A DNA stretch of 43,908 bases, from NCBI GenBank assembly GCA_902560505.1, contig CACELY010000007.1, positions 1-43,908 on the forward strand. Reading direction: 5' to 3'. This document shows, piece by piece, positions 1 through 7,852 of the stretch. The position numbers and the translations under genes are program-made. The first letter of the stretch is position 1; each line of letters opens with the position of its first letter. The notes beneath the pieces were generated by a model that was not told the DNA's origin, ran no database searches, and saw nothing but the letters and a program-made list of their open reading frames with translations. Source of the stretch: an uncultured Alphaproteobacteria bacterium (GTDB lineage: Bacteria; Pseudomonadota; Alphaproteobacteria; Rhodobacterales; Rhodobacteraceae).

Positions 1-2
1 AA

Positions 3-1019
3 AATGGTTTACCCGAAGAAGCCAAAAAATATCTTAATGAAATTTTAAAGACAGATCAAAAACACGAAAATGCTCCGAAATATTTAGCTGCCATTGCATT
101 GAAACAGGAAAGATTCAAAGAAGTATGGCATTATTACGAGTATCGATGGAAAACGCCACCACAAAACCAAGTAATATGGCCATTTCCGGACAAGCCATTA
201 TGGCGAGGAGAGAAAGGAAAGCACGTTGCTCTGTGGAGAGAGCAGGGTATTGGAGACGATATTATATTTCTAAGCCTGGTCCCCGAAGCTAAGGAGATGT
301 GTAGTAGTTTATCGGTATATGTTGATCCAAGACTGCAAGATTTATGCAAGCGAGCCATGCCAGAAATAAATTTTGTTAAAGATGTAGAAGAATTAGAGAA
401 TATAGAGTGTGACTATCATTTGCCACTGGGAAGTGTACCGGGATTGATACGTAATGATATTAGTGACTTTGATAGGACAGTTAAAGGATATATGAAGGCA
501 GATCCTCAGCGTCTGGAGTCGATACGCAATGAATTAGAGCTAGAGGATAAGACGGTGATTGGTATTTCGTGGAAGAGTTTCAATTCATTAAATAAGGCAA
601 AGAAAAGTGTTCAGTTGAAAGACATGGAGCGTATATTTTCGGGTTTGGATGTTGTGCTGGTAAATCTTCAGTACGGTGATGTTGAGGATGAGATAAGAGA
701 GTTTAAGGCGGCTACGGGAATAGATGTCGTACAATGTGCTTCCGTCGATAACAGAGAGGATCTTGACGGCCTAGCAGCATTGATAGAGGTGTGTGATTTA
801 GTAGTATCAACTAGTAATGTAACTATTCATTTGGCTGGAGCTTTAGCAAAAGAGACATGGGTTTTGTTACCCTATATCCTAGTAAATTTTTGGTGGCTGT
901 CAGATCGACCAAATAGTATTTGGTATCCTAGTCTATCCTTATACCGTCAAACGAAACCAGATGATTGGGAAACTGTTTATACATCCATTAGAACAGAGTT
1001 AAAGAATAAATTATGCTAA
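3..1019 (+). CDS. TPR protein with C-terminal glycosyltransferase-9-like domain (5' truncated)
   Basis: The frame is open from the left window edge to the TAA at 1019 (338 codons visible), so the start lies outside the window. The first ~50 residues look like the end of a tetratricopeptide repeat array (E-A-x-x-Y-L-N-E-I-L, then A-P-K-Y-L-A-A-I-A-L). The rest resembles the ADP-heptose-transferase-like module often found behind TPRs: a W-R-E-Q-G-I-G-D-D-I motif corresponds to the family's G-E-Q-G-x-G-D, and near the end S-T-S-N-V-T-I-H-L-A-G-A resembles its nucleotide-sugar-binding loop. A role in glycan transfer or protein glycosylation is inferred from this architecture and from the adjoining polysaccharide genes. 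The substrate cannot be read from the sequence. A separate 149-bp gap follows, with no recognisable feature. Confidence 0.7.
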   Translation, partial: NGLPEEAKKYLNEILKTDQKHENAPKYLAAIALKQERFKEVWHYYEYRWKTPPQNQVIWPFPDKPLWRGEKGKHVALWREQGIGDDIIFLSLVPEAKEMCSSLSVYVDPRLQDLCKRAMPEINFVKDVEELENIECDYHLPLGSVPGLIRNDISDFDRTVKGYMKADPQRLESIRNELELEDKTVIGISWKSFNSLNKAKKSVQLKDMERIFSGLDVVLVNLQYGDVEDEIREFKAATGIDVVQCASVDNREDLDGLAALIEVCDLVVSTSNVTIHLAGALAKETWVLLPYILVNFWWLSDRPNSIWYPSLSLYRQTKPDDWETVYTSIRTELKNKLC

Positions 1020-1168
1020 AGTGAGGTGATATAAGACGGATTAATGAAATCAAAGAAATGGTAGTGTTGTGAAACGAAGCTTTATAAATAACGATGCGTA
1101 ATGATCCTATTTGTTATAAATTGCTTTAATGGCGAGAGAAAACTGTTAATAAATTAGAAAATTAAAAT

Positions 1169-2662
1169 TTGATAACGAATTCGATAAAGACAAACTCAAT
1201 TAGACCTGTCATTGATCCGTTGGAGACAGTTCTATTGATTTTTCTTCTTCTGTTTTTCCTTATAATAAGAGTGCTTTTTCTCATCTATGCAGGTCCTCTA
1301 CCTGATGAGGCTTATTATTGGCTATGGTCGAGAAATGTTGCAAGCTCTTATTTTGATCATCCTCCACTTGCGGCTTGGGTACAGGCTTTTATCCTTAATT
1401 TGTCTGGCAATAAATATTTTGCAATAAGGGCACTCCCAATTTTTAGTCTAGGGTTTGTATTAATAATTTTGATAGTATGGCAGCAACATATTTCAAAAAG
1501 GACACAATATAACGAATCTTTAAAAAGTGTAGTCTTATTTTTAGCATTCCCAATATATGCTGTTTTCTTTTGCATATCGTTCCCAGACTTCCTCCTAATT
1601 ACGCTACTATTTGCAAGTTCTTTTTTTCTTTTCTTATATTTTGATACAGACAATAATCATATCAAGAGACTTAGTTATTGGTATTTTGCGGTATTTTTGT
1701 TTTCTTTAGCTTTACTAACGAAATATAATGCCATTCTCTTTGGTACAGGAGTTTTTGCCTATATCCTGTACAAAAAAAATGACATTACTGGCCCATCATA
1801 TGGGCATATTATTGCTTCCATTGTAATAGTATTTATAATGCAGACACCTGTAATATTCTGGAACTTAAGTAATGAATTTGCTTCATTTTCTTTTCATTTA
1901 TATGAGAGGTTAGACAATACCAATGAGTTTCCATTTATATTAAAAAATGCTTTTGGTTTTTTGCTTGGAGTGTTACTTGCTTTTTCTCCAGTCTTTCTTT
2001 TTAACTTAAAGAGCAATATTTTTTATAAAAATTATAGTACCAACAGAAAAAAATTCGTTGCAATGAGCAAATTTGTGCTATTTTCCTCATTAGTGTTCTG
2101 CCTGTTTCTGTGTTCATTCACAAATGTTCTTTACTATTGGCTAACTCCAGCGATGGTATTATTGACACCATTTTTAATCGAAATCATTAGATCAAAAATA
2201 CTGCAATACCTCCATATATTTTATGGAATATTGATTTCAGTAACTTTATTAATAAACGTCAGCTTATATCCAATAAGCGCATTTTTTGGTGATGTAGATC
2301 GAGAAACAGCAATATTATTCGGTTGGGAAAAAATAGTAGAAGTTGTGGCCAACGAAAAAAAAGCAAGTGGTATAGAGAAAGTTGTTTTTTCTGATTACAG
2401 ATTAGGATCTCTATATATCTTTTATTCTGGCGATTTTGAAGTGGATGTTATTATGCAGGAAAGAGGAACACAGTTTGATATCTGGAGAGAAGACGACAAC
2501 TCTTTTGGAAAGAGGACTTTAATTGTTACTGACAACGACTTTCCACTAGGTAAAAAGATTTCATCTAACTTTGAAAAGATTGAGTTTGTCAGAGATATAA
2601 AAATCAGTTTAGGAAGTAAACTTATAAAGAAGTATCAAGTTTTTTTAGGAACCAATACATAG
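1169..2662 (+). CDS. ArnT/PMT-like polytopic membrane glycosyltransferase
   Basis: 497 residues. The first membrane helix is followed by P-D-E-A-Y-Y-W-L-W and Y-F-D-H-P-P-L-A-A-W, the signature of the ArnT/protein-mannosyltransferase (GT-C) fold; the acidic D-E pair is the expected catalytic/metal site in the first extracytoplasmic loop. About ten further hydrophobic segments and a soluble C-terminal tail follow. Such enzymes use a polyprenyl-phosphate sugar as donor on the periplasmic face, which fits the GtrB-like donor synthase encoded at 9327-10418. The given start is a TTG without a clear Shine-Dalgarno site; no ATG lies near, so the first ~15 residues are uncertain. The gene ends exactly where the convergent AroE-like gene ends (2662/2663). 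The acceptor is unknown. Confidence 0.8.
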   Translation: MITNSIKTNSIRPVIDPLETVLLIFLLLFFLIIRVLFLIYAGPLPDEAYYWLWSRNVASSYFDHPPLAAWVQAFILNLSGNKYFAIRALPIFSLGFVLIILIVWQQHISKRTQYNESLKSVVLFLAFPIYAVFFCISFPDFLLITLLFASSFFLFLYFDTDNNHIKRLSYWYFAVFLFSLALLTKYNAILFGTGVFAYILYKKNDITGPSYGHIIASIVIVFIMQTPVIFWNLSNEFASFSFHLYERLDNTNEFPFILKNAFGFLLGVLLAFSPVFLFNLKSNIFYKNYSTNRKKFVAMSKFVLFSSLVFCLFLCSFTNVLYYWLTPAMVLLTPFLIEIIRSKILQYLHIFYGILISVTLLINVSLYPISAFFGDVDRETAILFGWEKIVEVVANEKKASGIEKVVFSDYRLGSLYIFYSGDFEVDVIMQERGTQFDIWREDDNSFGKRTLIVTDNDFPLGKKISSNFEKIEFVRDIKISLGSKLIKKYQVFLGTNT

Positions 2663-3553
2663 TTAATTCATAACCTTATAGATTTCTTCTATTGATAGAT
2701 TAGTCTGATTTGTATAACTGTAGGCAAGAACTGCCTGGATAAGGTTCATTCGTAATCCATTTATTGTTCTCAATCCTATTTCTTCGCTATTCTTCAGTAA
2801 TGTTGTTTTCAGTGGATCATAAATAATGTCATAAACAACCATTTTATCTTTAGCTTTTGCAAGTAAGTTTATTGGTACTGGGGTTACATCAATGCTTTCT
2901 AGGTGACCCACAGAGGTAGTATTGATCAGCAAATCACAATCAGGAAGAAAGATCTCTAAGTCATTAAGTGAATATGAATGCCAAGCACTTTCTTTGGAAT
3001 TTTTTATATTAATGGGACTTCTATTAAAAACATTCACTTTATGTTTTCTTTCAAAGTCTCTTGCAAGAAAAGCTAATATTGCCTTGCCAGCACCACCATA
3101 ACCCAAAAGGCATATATTTAAATTTTGACATTCTGTAAGTTGCTGCCTTATAGGCTCTAAGGCAGCCTCTCCATCTGTATTAGTTCCCGTAAAATCAACA
3201 GTTAAGGGTACAGAGGCTGATCGGTAAAAACAGTTTACGGTACCAATTGCCTTTATTTCCTCATTTACATTGTCTTTTATCAAATCAAACATTTTTTCTT
3301 TATAAGGAACAGCAATAGCTCCCCCTAAACAGTGTTTATCACTCTTTAAGTAGTTGAAAAGTTGATCAAGCTTTTCCTCCTTTACGTCTAATGGTACCAT
3401 TCGGACCTTTTTTTCTTCGTACGTGTAAACTTTGTTCCATAATTCAGGAGACCTAGCACCCACAGAAGGTTTTGTACCCACAATAACACTGTAAAAGTCT
3501 AAGTTTGATTCTTCGACTTCATTTTCTATAATGTTATTTAGATACTTAAACAT
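2663..3553 (-). CDS. AroE-like (shikimate dehydrogenase family) oxidoreductase, divergent substrate pocket
   Basis: 296 residues with the AroE fold. There is an N-terminal substrate domain, a Rossmann domain with G-Y-G-G-A-G-K-A (151-158) and a V-F-N-R-S NADP loop, then I-N-T-T-S-V-G and a C-terminal G-L-R-M-N-L-I-Q. The catalytic pair is present: Lys85 in V-P-Y-K and Asp127 in G-T-N-T-D-G; Asn107 and the late Gln are also kept. By alignment from memory with E. coli AroE, several shikimate-contacting residues are not: S14 reads Ala33, N59 reads Ala79 and T61 reads Ala81. A reductase acting on something other than dehydroshikimate is therefore inferred. It is the last gene of the five-gene operon starting at 7591, and its start overlaps the end of the DAHP-synthase-like gene by 8 bp. 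A housekeeping aroE with an unusual sequence is the alternative. Confidence 0.8.
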   Translation of the reverse strand: MFKYLNNIIENEVEESNLDFYSVIVGTKPSVGARSPELWNKVYTYEEKKVRMVPLDVKEEKLDQLFNYLKSDKHCLGGAIAVPYKEKMFDLIKDNVNEEIKAIGTVNCFYRSASVPLTVDFTGTNTDGEAALEPIRQQLTECQNLNICLLGYGGAGKAILAFLARDFERKHKVNVFNRSPINIKNSKESAWHSYSLNDLEIFLPDCDLLINTTSVGHLESIDVTPVPINLLAKAKDKMVVYDIIYDPLKTTLLKNSEEIGLRTINGLRMNLIQAVLAYSYTNQTNLSIEEIYKVMN

Positions 3554-4439
3554 TTAATATCTGTTTCCCAGTGATCTGCGCTATTTTATCCATTTTGCGT
3601 ATTAAGTGTGAAAAAGTCTTGAAATCGATAGGTTGAAGAGGATCAACTGCTGAGTTTTCAGGATCCGGATGAACCTCTAGCATTATACTGTCCGCACCAG
3701 CTGCTACACTAGCAAGTGCCATCGGTGCAACCCAAGGACGCCAGAACGTAGCATGGGATGGGTCTACAGCTATCGGCAAGTGCGTTATCTCTTTTGCAGC
3801 TGGAACAACTTGTAGGTCTAATAAAAATCTCGATGAATCTCTATGTGTATGAGGAACTGTGACTCCTCGTTCACATAAAATAATTTTTTCATTACCCTCA
3901 TAAAGCGCATATTCAGCGGCGCCGAGCCAATCTCTAAGTGATGCACCAAAGTGTCTCTTTATCATTAAAGGTTTTTTAGTTTTTGCTGCAGCTGAAATCA
4001 ATGGATAATTTTGCATATTTCTTGAGCCAATTTGAAGTATGTCAGCTACTTCGCAAATCAGGTCGAGATACCTTTCTTCCATGACTTCTGTTATAATTCC
4101 GAGACCAGTTTCCTTTTTTGCGATACCAAGCCACCTTATTCCTTCTTCACGGGTTTCAGTATATTTATCGGATCTGTAGGGAAAGCTTAGGGGTTTGAAA
4201 GCTCCACCTCGCAAAAAATGAGCTCCCGCTTTTTTGACATTAATTGCCGTTTCAACAATAAGTTTCTCGCTTTCAACCATATTTGGCCCAGCCATAATGG
4301 GGATTAAATTTTCTCCGAAAGATATACCACCAATATCAAACTTGGAGAAGTGTGTACTATTTTTTTTTGACGCTAAAGGGAACTTCTCCGCCATATCTTC
4401 AGCCGAGACATCTTTTCCAGGGGCCTTATTTTGTATCAT
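3546..4439 (-). CDS. DAHP/KDO8P-synthase-family 3-deoxy-ulosonate synthase homologue
   Basis: 297 residues matching the type I-beta DAHP synthase barrel (AroF of Bacillus/Thermotoga type), which condenses phosphoenolpyruvate with an aldose phosphate. Clear blocks: L-R-G-G-A-F-K-P (77-84), D-I-L-Q-I-G-S-R-N-M-Q-N (133-144), K-R-H-F-G-A-S (161-167), I-L-C-E-R-G (187-192), D-P-S-H (226-229) and L-E-V-H-P-D-P (254-260). Two hallmark sites differ. The metal-ligand Cys of G-P-C-x-x-E-S is Asn53 (G-P-N-M-V-E-S), the state seen in metal-independent KDO8P synthases. The K-P-R-T-S motif for erythrose-4-phosphate reads K-P-L-S-F (83-87). The other metal-site residues (His229, Glu255, Asp266) appear kept. 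The operon partners are CMP-sugar genes, so I infer that it makes a 3-deoxy-2-ulosonic acid for a glycan rather than feeding aromatic synthesis. Overlaps its upstream neighbour by 14 bp. Confidence 0.85.
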   Translation of the reverse strand: MIQNKAPGKDVSAEDMAEKFPLASKKNSTHFSKFDIGGISFGENLIPIMAGPNMVESEKLIVETAINVKKAGAHFLRGGAFKPLSFPYRSDKYTETREEGIRWLGIAKKETGLGIITEVMEERYLDLICEVADILQIGSRNMQNYPLISAAAKTKKPLMIKRHFGASLRDWLGAAEYALYEGNEKIILCERGVTVPHTHRDSSRFLLDLQVVPAAKEITHLPIAVDPSHATFWRPWVAPMALASVAAGADSIMLEVHPDPENSAVDPLQPIDFKTFSHLIRKMDKIAQITGKQILNV

Positions 4440-5517
4440 TCTCTATACCTAGTTTTGAGCTACTCATCTGTTCTGATAAGTATATTTTTCGACCTTTTTC
4501 CTCACTAGCATAAATTGAGTGTATAAGCCTAAGGGTATGGACACATTCTTTTGCTAGAAATGGAACTTTATCCATTTGACCATTACTGAAGTGTTGATGA
4601 ATCTTTTTGAGTTGTCTGTAATGACTTATACCGTAACCATTATCAACCTCCTCGGAATATTGGCTGGCAATATCTTTTTCACTATCAACAGAGTCAGAAA
4701 AACTCCACTGTTGTATCTTATTAAGAGCTACTCCCCCAATTTGCGCAACTCCTTTTGTTCCCGTAATAGTTATTGATGCCTCAAGATCTTTTGGCCTTGC
4801 GGCTGTTGTCAGCTCTAAGGTGGCTAAGCCACCATTCTCTAACTCAATAGCTGCCACTAGTGTATCCTCTGCCTGAAGATCATTTGCTCTTTTTGCTGAT
4901 ATTGCACAAACAGACTTTGCATTTCCGCATATCCAGGTGAGAGCATCGACGTGATGGATAGCTTGCTGATTTGTAACTCCGCCATCCTGTGCCCAAGTTC
5001 CATGCCAACCATCATCATAATATTCTTGAAGCCTACACCATCTCAATCTCACAGATACTGACACCAAATCGCCAAATCTCTTTTGTTCGAAAGCATTTTT
5101 AGCAAGTTTAACTGCTGGGTTTAACCTGTTCTGAAAGATTGAGGAACAAAACTTCCCGGTTGCAGACGAAATGTTAATTAAATCCTCTGCGTGTTCTATT
5201 CTAAGGGATAATGGTTTTTCTACTATTACATTTAAACCATTCAACAAGCATATTTTTGAATGTTCGTAGTGTTGACCACTTTTGGTAAGTATAAGAACCA
5301 CTTCCATATTTTTGTGCTGAATAAACTTTTCAATATTATTGTAAGATCTACAGGAAAATATATTTCCAACACTTGTGCTTTTATTTTTGTCTACATCACA
5401 ACAAGCGATGACTTCGTAAAGGGAGCCAACTCTTTCTGAAATTAATATTTTCTGTATGTAATGGTCGCATACACGGCCGCATCCAAGAATGCCTATTTTT
5501 ATCTTTTCTCTATTCAT
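4426..5517 (-). CDS. Gfo/Idh/MocA-family NAD(P)-dependent oxidoreductase
   Basis: 363 residues. The N-terminal Rossmann domain starts I-G-I-L-G-C-G-R-V-C-D-H-Y (8-20), and the E-K-P motif with the catalytic Lys is at 100-102. A G-G-x-x-x-x-Q-x-x-H-H-x-D segment (179-191) supplies the active-site His residues of sugar dehydrogenases such as the WlbA type. Family members oxidise or reduce a sugar hydroxyl/keto group, often on a nucleotide sugar. Within this operon it probably shapes the sugar or ulosonic acid before or after CMP activation; the exact substrate cannot be read. The start codon overlaps the end of the GT2-cytidylyltransferase gene by 4 bp, which indicates translational coupling, and its 3' end overlaps the DAHP-synthase-like gene by 14 bp. 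Confidence 0.85.
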   Translation of the reverse strand: MNREKIKIGILGCGRVCDHYIQKILISERVGSLYEVIACCDVDKNKSTSVGNIFSCRSYNNIEKFIQHKNMEVVLILTKSGQHYEHSKICLLNGLNVIVEKPLSLRIEHAEDLINISSATGKFCSSIFQNRLNPAVKLAKNAFEQKRFGDLVSVSVRLRWCRLQEYYDDGWHGTWAQDGGVTNQQAIHHVDALTWICGNAKSVCAISAKRANDLQAEDTLVAAIELENGGLATLELTTAARPKDLEASITITGTKGVAQIGGVALNKIQQWSFSDSVDSEKDIASQYSEEVDNGYGISHYRQLKKIHQHFSNGQMDKVPFLAKECVHTLRLIHSIYASEEKGRKIYLSEQMSSSKLGIENDTK

Positions 5518-6860
5518 TCTTTTTCTCGCTTATCAATTTGAAACGAATATGGATATTTTGGAACAGGAGAAAGTCCTACATTATTTGTCAAGATTGTATT
5601 GTTCCTTATGTTATCTACATACGTTACAGCTCCCAAACCAAACAAATTTATATGTATTTTCTCAGGTTTAATGCTTCTTGACATCATTTTGGTATCTCCA
5701 ATTGGATTAATTTTATCCTTACTGTCTAACCAGATACTTCTCTGCTCAATGACTGACGCACACACTGTGTCGTATCCACCGTCAATGATATTATTTATCA
5801 ATTTGGTAAGTAATCCTTTTGGTCGGAAAGGATAATTTTCTTCTGCAACCACTACTAAATCAATGTTCCTAAATTTCTCTATTTTCTCAATAGTATATTT
5901 TAATACATCTGGCAAACTTACATTTTCATCTGAAAGTGCAATTGGCCTTATGAAAGGAGTTAATGCACCATTATCTCTAGCTACCTTTGCCGTATCTTCG
6001 TTATCTGTTGATACATAAATGTCTGAAATGAGCTTACAAGATTTGAGGTACTTTATACTTTCGACCAATAAGTTTTTTCCCTCAAAATTGGTTGGCAATC
6101 CTTTAATGGGAAGTATGCTGATTATATTTAGCTTATCTATTATCAGCTTTGAAAGGGAGGCCGGTGAGCCCTCTAAATTTTCGATAATATTCACAATCTT
6201 TTCGGCTCTATCAACTTTTCCACCATGATTTATGCCATGGTGGTGGTAAACGCAGGCATGAGGAGTGTAAAATATATGATATCCATTCTTTATAACCTCA
6301 GAACCCCATAATCTGTCTTCGATATTAGTTGTGGTTTCATCAAATGGAAATTTCTCCCACATATCTCGTGTTAATGCACTGTTAGCATTGTGAAAAAAGC
6401 TATCCTTTCTCTGAGTTCGTTCATCTAACCCAAAAACGACAGTAAGATCTCTTCTATCTAATGCTGAAGTAGAAGATAAGGGTTCTTGGCGACCGTAAAC
6501 ACCAGCAAGTAAACCAGTGGGATCATTTTCTAGAGGCTCAATTAATTTTTGAAGCCACATATTATTTTTTGGAATACAATGTCCAGATATGATCACGACA
6601 AATTTACCAGATGAAGCCATGATACCTTCGTTTATAGCTTTTCCTGGATAAAATTCAGCTACATTTATAATTTTGTCTGTGTATTTTTTTGCAATTTTTA
6701 CGGAGTTGTCGTCGGAGTTATTATCAACCAATATGATTTCATAGTCTTTTATACTTTGTGTAGCTATAGCGCTCAAACAATGGTCTATCCATCTTTCCTC
6801 ATTCTTTGTTCTTATAATTATTGAAACCAAAGGAGTTGAGGGCTCAGTATTTATATTCAT
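5514..6860 (-). CDS. GT2 glycosyltransferase fused to a CMP-sugar-synthetase-like domain
   Basis: 448 residues with two modules. Residues 1 to ~230 are a GT-A family 2 glycosyltransferase: V-S-I-I-I-R-T-K-N-E-E at 12-22, I-L-V-D-N-N-S-D-D at 43-51, with the usual DxD position reading S-G-H-C (92-95). Residues ~245-448 resemble NeuA/KdsB cytidylyltransferases: the helix I-Y-V-S-T-D-N-E-D-T-A-K-V-A-R-D-N-G-A, then P-F-I-R-P and L-S-D-E-N, as in the S-T-D-D-x-E-I-A and P-F-x-R-P blocks of NeuA. The CTP-binding loop that reads A-R-G-G-S-K-x-x-x-x-K-N in active enzymes is I-K-G-L-P-T-N-F-E-G-K-N here (252-263), so the domain may be inactive or regulatory. An intact NeuA-like enzyme is encoded just upstream (4-bp overlap). 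I infer a transferase that recognises a CMP-activated sugar acid. Confidence 0.8.
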   Translation of the reverse strand: MNINTEPSTPLVSIIIRTKNEERWIDHCLSAIATQSIKDYEIILVDNNSDDNSVKIAKKYTDKIINVAEFYPGKAINEGIMASSGKFVVIISGHCIPKNNMWLQKLIEPLENDPTGLLAGVYGRQEPLSSTSALDRRDLTVVFGLDERTQRKDSFFHNANSALTRDMWEKFPFDETTTNIEDRLWGSEVIKNGYHIFYTPHACVYHHHGINHGGKVDRAEKIVNIIENLEGSPASLSKLIIDKLNIISILPIKGLPTNFEGKNLLVESIKYLKSCKLISDIYVSTDNEDTAKVARDNGALTPFIRPIALSDENVSLPDVLKYTIEKIEKFRNIDLVVVAEENYPFRPKGLLTKLINNIIDGGYDTVCASVIEQRSIWLDSKDKINPIGDTKMMSRSIKPEKIHINLFGLGAVTYVDNIRNNTILTNNVGLSPVPKYPYSFQIDKREKE

Positions 6861-7591
6861 AGGAATAGTTTCACCTTTTCAGGATTATTTTTTTTCAAAT
6901 ATTCAAGCGCTTTTTCCGCTAAGAAAAAATCAAACTCATTATGAATATCTATAGATGTTTCAAAGTTATTATTAATTATTATTTCGACGTTATTCCCTAT
7001 TCTCTTTCCATTACGCCACAAATAAGATCTAGAAGCACTCGTCAGTCCAGTATCTTCTCTATAAATTGGTTCTTTCTCCTGTCTGCTCGAATAAACTTTC
7101 ATTTTTTTTGAAACTCTTTTTAATTTACCATCCTTATTTCTTTGCCAAAAGTTTTTGTGAGTTGGATGAGCAGCAAAAACTGACTCTAGAGCATTATTAT
7201 TCTCTAATTTTTCTATAGCATTAGTAAGCCAACTGGAATCTCTAAAAATGTCTGTGCAGGTTAGGAAAACACATATATCAAAGTGTTGTTTTGTAAGCTT
7301 TTCAAATTTATCTAATGCATCTTTTAAAGTTGCTTCAGTGGTAGTATTATCTTGGGCTAAATTAGGTGATCTTAAAGATGGAACTTGAGCTCCATATAAC
7401 TTTGCTTGTTTAGCAATTTCTTCGCTATCTGTAGTTACTATTACAGAATCTATCCTCTTACAATTCTTAGCCGCTATAATCGGCCAAGCTATCAGTGGTT
7501 TGCCATTAAAAATTCGCAAATTCTTTCCTGGTAATCCCTTAGACCCGCCTCTAGCAGGAATGACACAAATGGTTTTTAACTTACTTCTCAT
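6857..7591 (-). CDS. NeuA-like CMP-sugar (acylneuraminate-type) cytidylyltransferase
   Basis: 244 residues. The CTP-binding loop I-P-A-R-G-G-S-K-G-L-P-G-K-N lies at 11-24, followed by N-G-K-P-L-I-A-W (29-36), V-T-T-D-S-E-E-I-A (52-60) and Y-G-A-Q-V-P (66-71), as in NeuA/PseF/LegF enzymes. These transfer CMP from CTP to the anomeric hydroxyl of a 2-keto-3-deoxy sugar acid. No NeuB-type synthase is beside it; instead the operon carries a DAHP-synthase homologue, so the activated acid is probably not an ordinary sialic acid. The segment that usually reads S-P-L-R is D-I-F-R (114-117), with the Arg kept. It is the first gene of the operon, and no Shine-Dalgarno site precedes its ATG. Confidence 0.85.
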   Translation of the reverse strand: MRSKLKTICVIPARGGSKGLPGKNLRIFNGKPLIAWPIIAAKNCKRIDSVIVTTDSEEIAKQAKLYGAQVPSLRSPNLAQDNTTTEATLKDALDKFEKLTKQHFDICVFLTCTDIFRDSSWLTNAIEKLENNNALESVFAAHPTHKNFWQRNKDGKLKRVSKKMKVYSSRQEKEPIYREDTGLTSASRSYLWRNGKRIGNNVEIIINNNFETSIDIHNEFDFFLAEKALEYLKKNNPEKVKLFL

Positions 7592-7600
7592 GGGTCTATG

Positions 7601-7627
7601 TTTATATCAAGCAGTTGAAAAACTCAA
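7601..7627 (-). promoter_or_regulatory. Candidate promoter of the CMP-sugar operon, possibly giving a leaderless mRNA
   Basis: On the minus strand a TTGAGT (7627-7622) is followed after 15 bp by TATAAA (7606-7601), only 9 nt before the ATG at 7591. If used, transcription would start within a few bases of the start codon, which fits the absence of a ribosome-binding site. The spacer is shorter than the usual 17 bp and AT-rich DNA gives such matches by chance, so this is weak. The rest of the 261-bp gap up to 7852 shows nothing else convincing. Confidence 0.25.
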
Positions 7628-7852
7628 TATCATATGGTTGCTTTTGAAATCTATGTTTTTATTTCGCTTATACAGTTATTGCTTTCAAAAATTTTTATAA
7701 ATTACTATTTTGGAAAAGCTATTTAGATAGTAGTTTTTCTTATCTATCTATGACGATAATGGTATATTATGTTGATAATAATAAGGAGAGACCATATAAC
7801 TTGTATTTATAACAAAATCTTAAATTAACATCTATTCCTAAACCTTAAAAGT

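Noticed and set aside
3546-4439. Plain housekeeping DAHP synthase for aromatic amino acids
   Set aside because: The metal Cys and the erythrose-4-phosphate motif are altered and the gene is translationally coupled to CMP-sugar genes; I kept this only as the alternative.
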